Positions 1 through 6,466 of a DNA stretch of 6,466 nucleotides are shown one piece after another. Below the pieces are notes generated by a model. That model saw only the letters and a program-made list of their open reading frames with translations, did not search any database and was not told where the DNA came from. Position numbers and translations under genes: made by a program. The stretch covers positions 1 through 6,466 of the forward strand of contig JALOKS010000155.1 of assembly GCA_025456385.1 (NCBI GenBank). The letters are read 5' to 3'. How positions within the stretch are numbered: position 1 is the first letter of the stretch; each line of letters begins with the position of its first letter. Source of the DNA: Thermoanaerobaculales bacterium (lineage in GTDB: Bacteria > Acidobacteriota > Thermoanaerobaculia > Thermoanaerobaculales > Sulfomarinibacteraceae).

Positions 1-150
1 GTAGTTGAAGTCCTCGCCCATGGGATCCCCCGCGGGCGGATTCTGGTGGAGCATCTTGAGGTTCAGCTGCTCCGGCCACCAGTCGCGGTTGGTCATCGGT
101 CTGCGGTTGCCGCCGCCCGTCACCGGGCACCTGCTGGATTCGTCTGCCAT
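1..150 (-). CDS. katG: Catalase-peroxidase KatG, N-terminal 50 codons (cut by window edge)
   Basis: KatG is a bifunctional haem enzyme that removes hydrogen peroxide as a catalase or peroxidase, normally in the cytoplasm. Only the start is present: ATG at 150 reading leftward, open to the edge with the last codon complete. The residues match the conserved KatG N-terminus: a CPVTGGGN segment, then TNRDWWPEQLNLKMLHQN (about residues 20-37), and finally PMGEDFNY at the edge. The haem and active-site residues lie outside the window. The start is fixed by a strong ribosome binding site, GGGAGG six bases upstream. The gene lies 42 nt behind furA on the same strand, the usual furA-katG order, so it is probably co-transcribed and controlled by FurA. 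Identification is secure; intactness cannot be judged. Confidence 0.95.
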   Translation of the reverse strand, partial: MADESSRCPVTGGGNRRPMTNRDWWPEQLNLKMLHQNPPAGDPMGEDFNY

Positions 151-156
151 GTCGTT

Positions 157-162
157 CCTCCC
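157..162 (-). promoter_or_regulatory. Ribosome binding site of katG
   Basis: GGGAGG on the minus strand, six bases before the katG ATG. It is the strongest Shine-Dalgarno sequence on the left side of the window. It contrasts with furA in the same operon, which has none. Confidence 0.85.
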
Positions 163-192
163 TGTGGTTAATGGTTCCTTCGGTTCCAAAGC

Positions 193-690
193 TCACACGT
201 GGTCGTTGCCGTCACTCGGGTGACGAGCGCGCGCATCAGGGATGCGTGCGGCGTCGGCTTGGGGCCGGGACGGGGCGCCGGCCAGACAGCCCGGACAGCG
301 GCCCCAGTAGATCACCTCGGCCTCGTCGATCTCGTAGCCCGCGTCGGCAGCGGGGGTCAGGCAGGGCGCGGCGCCGACGGCGCAGTCGACATCGACCATC
401 GCCCCGCAGCTCCGGCAGATCAGGTGGTGGTGGTTGTCGCCGGTCCGGCCTTCGAAGCGCGCAGGCGAGCCGGCGGGCTGGATACGGCGGACGAGGCCCT
501 TGTCGGTCAGGAGACCCAGGGCGTCGTACACCGCCTGGCGCGAGATGACGCCGAGCTCGGCGCGCACGGCCGCGGCGATGTCGTCCGCCGTGCCATGCGG
601 CTGGCCCGACACCGCCGCCAGCACCGCCAGACGCTGCGCCGTGACGTGCACTCCGTGGCGGCGGAGCAGCTCGGCCGTGTCGAGCATCAT
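193..690 (-). CDS. furA: FurA-type Fur-family regulator, peroxide/iron-responsive repressor of furA-katG
   Basis: A 165-residue Fur-family repressor that resembles mycobacterial FurA along its length. The N-terminal winged helix ends in the recognition-helix segment SRQAVYDALGLLTDKGLVRRIQP (about residues 50-72). The metal-binding C-terminal domain has the GDNHHH cluster (His87-89), CRSC (Cys92/95), VDVDC (Asp100, Cys103), and WGRCPGC (Cys132/135). By family knowledge the two CxxC pairs form the structural zinc site, while His32, the 87-89 histidines and nearby acidic residues contribute to regulatory metal sites. Start: ATG at 690 or the next codon at 687. Neither has a Shine-Dalgarno sequence, and a good promoter places the transcript start at about 690, so translation is probably leaderless. 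katG follows after 42 nt. The last 25 or so residues are polar and probably disordered. The assignment is very likely; whether the signal is peroxide, iron or both cannot be read from sequence. Confidence 0.93.
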   Translation of the reverse strand: MMLDTAELLRRHGVHVTAQRLAVLAAVSGQPHGTADDIAAAVRAELGVISRQAVYDALGLLTDKGLVRRIQPAGSPARFEGRTGDNHHHLICRSCGAMVDVDCAVGAAPCLTPAADAGYEIDEAEVIYWGRCPGCLAGAPSRPQADAARIPDARARHPSDGNDHV

Positions 691-696
691 CCGAGG

Positions 697-725
697 AGGA
701 TATGTCCAATACTGGATCTAGTCAA
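697..725 (-). promoter_or_regulatory. furA-katG promoter, leaderless type
   Basis: On the minus strand: a -35 box TTGACT (720-725), a 17-base spacer (703-719), and a -10 box TATCCT (697-702). Only six bases separate the -10 box from the furA ATG at 690, so the expected transcription start falls on or beside the A of ATG. This agrees with the absence of a Shine-Dalgarno sequence. The segment is distinctly AT-richer than its surroundings. Confidence 0.7.
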
Positions 726-736
726 GAAATGGACTA
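705..736. promoter_or_regulatory. Candidate FurA operator: two short dyads in the furA promoter
   Basis: Two inverted repeats lie on the promoter. TCCAATACTGGA (705-716) is a 12-bp near-palindrome (five of six pairs) in the spacer between -35 and -10. TAGTC (719-723) and GACTA (732-736) form perfect 5-bp arms around the -35 box. Mycobacterial FurA is known to bind an AT-rich site overlapping its own promoter, so either dyad is a reasonable autoregulatory operator. Binding itself is inferred from position only. Confidence 0.4.
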
Positions 737-966
737 CTATCTGATATCTGGAGTGCTCAGCTGCGCGGGTGATCGCTCTGCAGCGAGGTCCGCCGACGCC
801 GGATGCGGGAGCCGCCCTCCGCGAGGGCGGCGCGGTGATGGACGAACCACGTGCAGGATCCGCCGTACCCAACCTCCTGAAAGGCGGGATGGTCGGGCGA
901 GAATGATCCACGGGTCCCTGCTGCGGCCCGGGAGACGCCGCGCGACCCGTCCGCCGCGATCCCTTT
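726..966. other. Intergenic region between furA promoter and small-partner gene
   Basis: I see no convincing gene in this stretch. Open frames across it have arginine- and proline-rich translations typical of GC-rich non-coding frames. It contains the hairpin at 811-831 and, nearer to furA, the AT-rich edge of the furA promoter. Confidence 0.6.
811..831. terminator. Strong GC hairpin, possible terminator of the 2042-967 minus-strand genes
   Basis: GCCGCCCTC, a three-base loop CGC, then GAGGGCGGC: a perfect 9-bp stem. It lies about 135 nt past the stop of the last minus-strand gene of the methyltransferase cluster and before the furA promoter, where a transcript ending there would protect furA from read-through. 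There is no T-tract on either side, so it is not a classical intrinsic terminator. It could also be an unrelated structural element. Confidence 0.35.
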
Positions 967-1161
967 TCAGTCGCTGCGCTTCGAGGGAGCGCGCTCCCGC
1001 TCCCGCGCCTTCCCGAGCAGCGGCAGGATCTCGTCCAGCATGTCCTCGAGCCAGGCAAGGCGCTCGGCGGGCGACAGGCGGGCGCCGAACGCGATCTGGC
1101 GGCGCCGGGTCTCGGCATGACTCCAACCGAGACTGCTCGACGGTCGCGTTGTCTCAGACAT
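967..1161 (-). CDS. Small partner protein of a nucleotidyltransferase module (toxin-antitoxin-like)
   Basis: A 64-residue protein. The core RRRQIAFGARLSPAERLAWLEDMLDEI (about residues 19-45) matches, from memory, short proteins commonly encoded next to stand-alone nucleotidyltransferases in high-GC bacteria. Their pattern is RxxQ-x(6)-SPxERLxWLE followed by an amphipathic helix. The C-terminus is charged (KARERERAPSKRSD). No catalytic motif, signal peptide or membrane segment is visible. The ATG at 1161 lies inside the end of the upstream nucleotidyltransferase gene, sharing eight bases (ATGTCTGA), which suggests translational coupling and selects this start over a longer frame opening at 1230. 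Its exact role, and whether it is toxin or antitoxin, is not known to me. Because its partner has lost the catalytic half, this gene may be a relic. Confidence 0.6.
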   Translation of the reverse strand: MSETTRPSSSLGWSHAETRRRQIAFGARLSPAERLAWLEDMLDEILPLLGKARERERAPSKRSD

Positions 1162-1453
1162 CGACGTCTCCGCCCGGCAAGCTCTCGAGGGCTGCGACGT
1201 CCTCGAGGTCCTGTGCCCGCCCTGCAGCACGTTTGAGATCGAGAAGATCCTCGAGGCAGAGCGTCGGGGCGTACGTACTTTTCAGCGCCACGTCGACTCG
1301 TCTCTCCCAGGCGAGATCGAAGTCGAAGGGCTCCTCGACGAAGAGGTCGACCTCGAAGCCCGGGAGATCGGCATGCCACAGCGAAAAGACCTGCAGGTTC
1401 TTGGTTGCGATCCACGCTGGGTGCTCGACCCCGTCGGCGGCTGCGCACCTCAC
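1154..1453 (-). pseudogene. Nucleotidyltransferase (AbiEii/MNT-like), C-terminal half only
   Basis: The readable frame covers the C-terminal part of a stand-alone nucleotidyltransferase of the kind found in toxin-antitoxin-like pairs. Visible family signatures are WIATKNLQVFSLWH, then EVDLFVEEPFDFDLAWERR, then LCLEDLLDLKRAAGRAQDLEDVAAL, matching the usual 'edLi.lKraaGRpqDl.Dv.aL' ending. Intact members run to roughly 170-190 residues and begin with a GG...DxD polymerase-beta-type catalytic motif. That half is absent here: upstream sequence is the end of the methyltransferase gene in another frame. A GTG at 1453, eight bases after the methyltransferase stop, could start a 99-residue product, so a truncated protein may still be made. 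It would lack the catalytic aspartates. The stop overlaps the start of the small partner gene. I read it as a 5'-truncated remnant. Confidence 0.65.
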
Positions 1454-1460
1454 CTGCCCC

Positions 1461-2042
1461 TCACAGCCGCGCCGCGAAGAGGCGCACGTTGCGGCGCGCG
1501 CGGTAGCCCGCGGTCTCGATCGTGAAGCCCGCCTCGCGCACCGCGCGCTCGGTGTCGCGGTTGGGGTGGCATCCTCCGGAGACCAGCGTCCAGGCCGGCT
1601 GGATGAGGTCCTGCCAGCGTGCGAAGCACGGCCTGCGGCTGCGCACGTGCTCGAGCATGCGCAGCCGGCCGCCGGAGGCGAGCACGCGGCGCAGCTCCGC
1701 CAGCCCACGCCGCGGCTCGCCGACCGAGCAGAAGACGAGCCCGCTGACCGCGGTGTCGAAGCAGCCGTCGGCGAAGGGCAGCGCCTCGGCCGAGGCCAGC
1801 ACCAGCGGCCGCCCGGGAGCGCGGCGGCGCGCTGCGAGCAGGAGCTCGACGCGGAGGTCGCAGCCGACGACCTCGAGGTCGACGGGGTACAGCGGCAGGT
1901 TGCGCCCGGTCCCGCAGCCGACGTCGAGCACCCGCCCGCGCGCGCCGGCGACGAGCTGCCGTCGCCAGGAGCGGAAGCCGGTCGCCTCGGCGACCGCCAT
2001 CATCGCGTCGTAGAGAACGGGGACCTGCTCGATGCCGCGCAT
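1461..2042 (-). CDS. Class I SAM-dependent methyltransferase, METTL7/UbiE-like
   Basis: A 193-residue Rossmann-fold methyltransferase. Motif I is RVLDVGCGTGRN (residues 37-48), the SAM-binding glycine loop. An acidic residue follows at the end of the next strand (VVGCDLR, Asp62), then SAEALPFADGCFD (84-96), then LRMLEHVRS (127-135). The region LVFCSVGEPRRGLAELRRVL and the later WQDLIQPAWTLVSGGCHPNRDT resemble the METTL7 (thiol methyltransferase) and phospholipid/ubiquinone methyltransferase branch. Unlike mammalian METTL7 it has no N-terminal membrane anchor, so it is probably cytosolic. The substrate cannot be deduced. ATG at 2042 is the only plausible start; it has no Shine-Dalgarno sequence, and a TACTGT hexamer five bases upstream could make the transcript leaderless. 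It is the first gene of a minus-strand run into the damaged nucleotidyltransferase. Confidence 0.88.
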   Translation of the reverse strand: MRGIEQVPVLYDAMMAVAEATGFRSWRRQLVAGARGRVLDVGCGTGRNLPLYPVDLEVVGCDLRVELLLAARRRAPGRPLVLASAEALPFADGCFDTAVSGLVFCSVGEPRRGLAELRRVLASGGRLRMLEHVRSRRPCFARWQDLIQPAWTLVSGGCHPNRDTERAVREAGFTIETAGYRARRNVRLFAARL

Positions 2043-2047
2043 CGCGC

Positions 2048-2053
2048 ACAGTA
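2048..2053 (-). promoter_or_regulatory. Possible -10 box of the methyltransferase gene
   Basis: TACTGT on the minus strand, separated from the ATG by only GCGCG. This would start the mRNA at the start codon, in agreement with the missing Shine-Dalgarno sequence. I found no acceptable -35 box, so the call is weak. Confidence 0.3.
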
Positions 2054-2080
2054 GAGCACGCCCCTTCGAGCCGTGCGCCG

Positions 2081-2110
2081 GTGGCAGGCTCCGCGCACTC
2101 GTGCTAAGGT
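2081..2110 (+). promoter_or_regulatory. Possible promoter of the ATP-grasp gene
   Basis: TAAGGT (2105-2110) fits the TAnnnT form of a -10 box. GTGGCA (2081-2086) lies 18 bases upstream and matches the -35 consensus at four of six positions. The predicted start is near 2117, about 48 nt before the GTG at 2165. It is the best candidate in the gap but not a strong one. Confidence 0.35.
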
Positions 2111-2121
2111 CGCATCAGGCG

Positions 2122-2163
2122 ATGATGGTGAGGGATACCGTCGCGGTCGTGGGCAGGCACTGA
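2122..2163 (+). other. Thirteen-codon leader ORF before the ATP-grasp gene
   Basis: ATG ATG GTG ... CAC TGA encodes 13 residues (MMVRDTVAVVGRH). Its stop ends one base before the GTG start of the ligase gene (TGA-C-GTG). With the promoter above it would be the first frame on the mRNA, and its termination could feed ribosomes to the weakly supported GTG. It may equally be chance. Confidence 0.25.
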
Positions 2164-2164
2164 C

Positions 2165-3193
2165 GTGAGAGGCGGCGTCGTCTCCTCAGCGCCGACCCGC
2201 CTCCCCCTGTCTCCCGGGGTCCTCCTGCTCTACAACGTCGACCCCCACTGGGAGCCCGAGGAGCAGCACCGCGCCGCCCGCGAGGGCCGCCGCCTCGGGA
2301 CCGCGATCCGGCGCCGCGGCCACCGGGTGAGGCTGCTCGAGATCCGCGGCAACCACCTCGCCGACACCCTCGCCGCGTACGACCCGGCCGAGACCGTGGT
2401 CTTCAACTGGTGCGAGAGCATCCCCGGCGAGGCCGGGAGCGAGGCGACGGTGGCCGAGGTGCTCGAGGCCCTCGGCTTCCCCTACACCGGGGCCACCGCC
2501 GAGGGGATCCGGCTCAGCATCGACAAACCGCGCTCGCGGGCGCTGCTCGAGGAGCACGGGGTCGCCGTGCCGCGGTGGGCGATCTTCGAGAGGCCCGGCC
2601 AGCACCCCTGGAAGCTGTTCCCGGCGATCGTCAAGCCGGCCTTCCTGCACTCGAGCCTCGGCGTCGACCGCTGGGCGGTCGTCCTCGACGCCCAGGAGCT
2701 CGCGCGGCGCGTCGCCCACGTGGTCGCGACCTACGGGCAGCCCGCGCTGGTCGAGGACTTCATCGACGGGCGGGAGTTCCACGTCCCGATGTGGGGCAAC
2801 GAGGTGGTCGAGATGCTGCCGCCGGTCGAGATGGACTTCTCGGCCTTCGGCGACGTGCGCGACCGGCTCTGCACCTTCGAGGCGAAGTTCGACGCCGACT
2901 CGACCGCCTGCCGCAAGATCCGCAGCCGGGTGCCGGCCCGCCTCAGCCCTGCCGAGCACGCGGCCCTCGAGGCGAGCTGCCGCACGGCGTACCGAGTCGG
3001 AGGATGCCGCGACTACGGGCGCATCGACGTCCGCGAGCGCGACGGGGTGATGTACGTGCTCGACGTCAACGCCAACGCCGACCTCTCCGCCGACGCGTCG
3101 ATCGCGCTCGCCGCTCTCAAGGCCGGTTTCTGCTACGGCGCGCTCGGCAGCCGCCTCGTCGCCTGGGCTCAGAACCGCGCGCCCCACCAGTAG
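2165..3193 (+). CDS. ATP-grasp ligase, D-alanine-D-alanine-ligase-like
   Basis: A 342-residue enzyme of the ATP-grasp superfamily, which joins a carboxylate to an amine through an acyl-phosphate using ATP. Order of parts: an N-terminal Rossmann-like domain starting at GVLLLYNVDP (about 18-27) with GFPYTGATAEGIRLSIDK (104-121); the ATP-grasp domain with Lys157 (AIVKPA), the flexible loop HSSLGVD (162-168) and VEDFIDGREFHV (196-207); and metal ligands in GRIDVRE (Asp288) and LDVNANADLS (Asp300, Asn302). The usual last-motif glutamate is aspartate. There is no signal peptide, so it is cytoplasmic. The substrate is unknown: the gene is not in a cell-wall cluster, and the protein is closer in style to uncharacterised peptide ligases than to housekeeping Ddl. 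Start: GTG at 2165 with only a weak ribosome site (GGCAGG, seven bases away). Its end overlaps the convergent peptidase gene by 25 bp. Confidence 0.85.
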   Translation: MRGGVVSSAPTRLPLSPGVLLLYNVDPHWEPEEQHRAAREGRRLGTAIRRRGHRVRLLEIRGNHLADTLAAYDPAETVVFNWCESIPGEAGSEATVAEVLEALGFPYTGATAEGIRLSIDKPRSRALLEEHGVAVPRWAIFERPGQHPWKLFPAIVKPAFLHSSLGVDRWAVVLDAQELARRVAHVVATYGQPALVEDFIDGREFHVPMWGNEVVEMLPPVEMDFSAFGDVRDRLCTFEAKFDADSTACRKIRSRVPARLSPAEHAALEASCRTAYRVGGCRDYGRIDVRERDGVMYVLDVNANADLSADASIALAALKAGFCYGALGSRLVAWAQNRAPHQ

Positions 3194-4074
3194 CTGCAGA
3201 GCAGGGCCGTGAGCTGGGCCACCAGGAAGGGCCGGTCACAGCCCCTGGCGACGCGGATGCCGGTCGAGCTGGCGATGATCTCGTAGTCGCGGAAGAAGGC
3301 CCTCAGGTCTCCGGGCGCGCGGGCGCCGTTGCCCTGGGCCCAGTGGGTGATGCTGTCGAGGATCCGCTCCCGGTACTCCTCGATCAGCTCCGCGAGGTAG
3401 GGCCCGTCGGCGATCGCGCGGTTGCCCGGGCTCGCGAGCCGCGCCACCTCCGTGAGGTCGTTGGCCATGCCCTCGGCGGTGTCGTCCGAGCCCCGCTCCA
3501 CGAGCCGCAGCCAGGCCTCGGACACCTCCCACTTCGGCGGTCCGCCGTCGGCGCGGGAGAGGAGGATCGCGAAGAACTGGTCCGGCTCGTCAAGGCCCGG
3601 CGCCGCGCCCACGTTCCAACCCCGGCGGATCAAGGTCTGCTCGGACCACAGCCGGAAGATCGAGCTCTCGTCCCTGGGGTCGACGATGATGAAGCGGTGG
3701 CGGCTCCTCAAGTAGCCGATCACGGCCACCCAGTGCTCGAAGTTCCCGACCAGCATGACCGCAGGGTTGCCCGCGGCGAGGTGGCGCCGCATCCGGGTGG
3801 CGAAGGCGCGACCCTGACGGCGCTCCGTGAGCTCCAGGTACTCCGACGCGACGCCGTACGCCCCGGCTGCCCGCCGCAGGCCCTCCTCGTCGATGCCGTG
3901 GGCGAAGACCCGCATCGGCCTTCCGGCGGCCTTGGCGAGCTGCCGCTGGGTGGCCGTGGTGCCGAGGATGAAGAGACAGGCGGAAAGGCTGCAGGGCCCG
4001 CAGTGGCTGGGCAGCTGCAGCTGGCACACCGGTGCGAACAGCTCCTTCGTGACCAACAGCGACTCCGAGGACAC
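3169..4074 (-). CDS. C39/papain-like cysteine peptidase family protein with unrecognised C-terminal half
   Basis: A 301-residue protein whose first 175 residues look like a C39-like (papain-fold) cysteine peptidase. The nucleophile segment is QLQLPSHCGPCSLSACLFIL (18-37); by comparison with the DCG motif of C39 the catalytic residue is probably Cys25, with Cys28 possible by analogy to papain. The histidine is in NFEHWVAVIGY (His114), followed by FIIVDPRD with Asp132. The gap between Cys and His includes a helix-rich stretch typical of the fold. Residues about 180-301 are helical in composition (WLRLVERG, LAELIEEYRERILDSI, LRAFFRDYEII) and match no family I recognise. No signal peptide or ABC-transporter domain is present, so it is not a bacteriocin exporter. 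GTG at 4074 is used because it is the first start after a TAG in frame; a TTG six codons in has a better ribosome site (GGAG). The substrate may be a peptide or amide. Confidence 0.75.
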   Translation of the reverse strand: MSSESLLVTKELFAPVCQLQLPSHCGPCSLSACLFILGTTATQRQLAKAAGRPMRVFAHGIDEEGLRRAAGAYGVASEYLELTERRQGRAFATRMRRHLAAGNPAVMLVGNFEHWVAVIGYLRSRHRFIIVDPRDESSIFRLWSEQTLIRRGWNVGAAPGLDEPDQFFAILLSRADGGPPKWEVSEAWLRLVERGSDDTAEGMANDLTEVARLASPGNRAIADGPYLAELIEEYRERILDSITHWAQGNGARAPGDLRAFFRDYEIIASSTGIRVARGCDRPFLVAQLTALLCSYWWGARF

Positions 4075-4101
4075 CCACCCGACCGGGCAGGAAGGTCCAT
4101 C

Positions 4102-4131
4102 AGTCTAGCAGCCGGCCCGGAACTGCGGCAA
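4102..4131 (-). promoter_or_regulatory. Promoter of the C39-like peptidase gene
   Basis: Minus strand: TTGCCG (4126-4131), 18-base spacer, TAGACT (4102-4107). The expected transcript start is near 4095, some 20 nt before the GTG at 4074, which supports a start codon at or very near 4074. Confidence 0.5.
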
Positions 4132-4210
4132 GGTCGACGACGGCCTGCTCGGCGCGGCTGCGGCAGCCTCGAGGTCGGCGGCGGAGCGGCAGCGAGGAGG
4201 CCGGCGCCTG

Positions 4211-4239
4211 CTGACAAGCGCTCGCGGACGGGCTAGACT
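4211..4239 (+). promoter_or_regulatory. Promoter of icd
   Basis: CTGACA (4211-4216), a 17-base spacer, then TAGACT (4234-4239), close to the housekeeping sigma consensus at ideal spacing. The predicted start near 4246 gives an untranslated leader of about 40 nt. The -10 hexamer is identical to that of the divergent peptidase promoter. Confidence 0.65.
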
Positions 4240-4243
4240 ACCA

Positions 4244-4270
4244 TGCCGGGTCACGGCACGTGAATTTTTT
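4244..4270 (+). promoter_or_regulatory. Short dyad followed by a T6 run in the icd leader
   Basis: TGCCG (4244-4248), loop GGTCA, CGGCA (4254-4258), then six bases and TTTTTT (4265-4270). The layout resembles a small intrinsic terminator or attenuator. The stem is only five pairs, and the predicted mRNA start is at its left arm, so it may instead be an operator over the start site. Confidence 0.3.
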
Positions 4271-4273
4271 CGC

Positions 4274-4278
4274 AAGGA
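4274..4278 (+). promoter_or_regulatory. Ribosome binding site of icd
   Basis: AAGGA seven bases before the ATG at 4286. It selects this start over the ATG at 4278, which meets a stop after three codons. Confidence 0.75.
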
Positions 4279-4285
4279 TGGGACC

Positions 4286-6466
<2,181 letters not shown>

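Noticed and set aside
1154..1708. Longer reading of the nucleotidyltransferase frame starting inside the methyltransferase gene
   Set aside because: Upstream of about 1453 the translation is Ser/Arg/Ala-rich shadow of the methyltransferase, and no nucleotidyltransferase catalytic motif appears there.
702..2054. Plus-strand open frame of 450 codons with GAGGAGGA just before its ATG
   Set aside because: The purine run is the complement of the furA -10 region and leader; the frame crosses the real minus-strand genes antisense and its translation resembles no protein.
2186..3187. Minus-strand open frame of 333 codons opposite the ATP-grasp gene
   Set aside because: It is antisense to a gene with clear ATP-grasp motifs and has a biased Val/Asp/Arg/Gly/Leu composition.
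4075..4210. Possible small gene or RNA between the two divergent promoters
   Set aside because: No frame with a start, ribosome site and sensible composition is visible, and I saw no tRNA or known RNA structure.
2410..4236. Plus-strand open frame of 608 codons
   Set aside because: It runs out of frame over the ATP-grasp gene and antisense over the peptidase gene; low-complexity Arg/Gly/Ala/Pro translation with no domain.

Overview
The window is very GC-rich bacterial DNA. It carries seven coding regions, several compact intergenic promoters and one damaged locus. The furA-katG pair is best known from mycobacteria and other Actinobacteria. The monomeric NADP-dependent isocitrate dehydrogenase is also common there, but both occur in other high-GC phyla such as Myxococcota and Acidobacteriota. 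I would call the source a high-GC bacterium and leave the phylum open; an actinobacterium is a reasonable first guess.

Layout: (1) 1-725, minus strand, holds an oxidative-stress operon. A FurA-type regulator, apparently translated from a leaderless mRNA, is followed 42 nt later by the first 50 codons of katG (catalase-peroxidase), which runs off the left edge. (2) 726-966 has no convincing gene but contains a strong GC hairpin. (3) 967-1453, minus strand, holds a two-gene nucleotidyltransferase / small-partner module of toxin-antitoxin type. The nucleotidyltransferase has lost its N-terminal catalytic half, and the break lies just behind the stop codon of (4), a METTL7-like SAM-dependent methyltransferase (1461-2042, minus). 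(5) 2165-3193, plus strand, is an ATP-grasp ligase related to D-Ala-D-Ala ligases. It converges on, and overlaps at its 3' end by 25 bp, (6) a C39/papain-like cysteine peptidase with an unrecognised C-terminal half (3169-4074, minus). (7) 4286-6466, plus strand, is icd, the monomeric isocitrate dehydrogenase, whose last few codons lie beyond the right edge.

How the genes fit together: FurA is expected to repress its own operon and release katG under peroxide stress. The monomeric IDH makes NADPH and 2-oxoglutarate and is ordinary housekeeping. The ATP-grasp ligase and the C39-like peptidase could form a make/cleave pair acting on a peptide, but the only evidence is that they are adjacent and belong to those families. 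The 4075-4285 gap contains two back-to-back promoters with the same -10 hexamer (TAGACT), one for the peptidase and one for icd.

Nothing here is clearly a new system. The best leads are the ligase-peptidase pair, the beheaded nucleotidyltransferase module, and the leaderless promoter/operator of furA.
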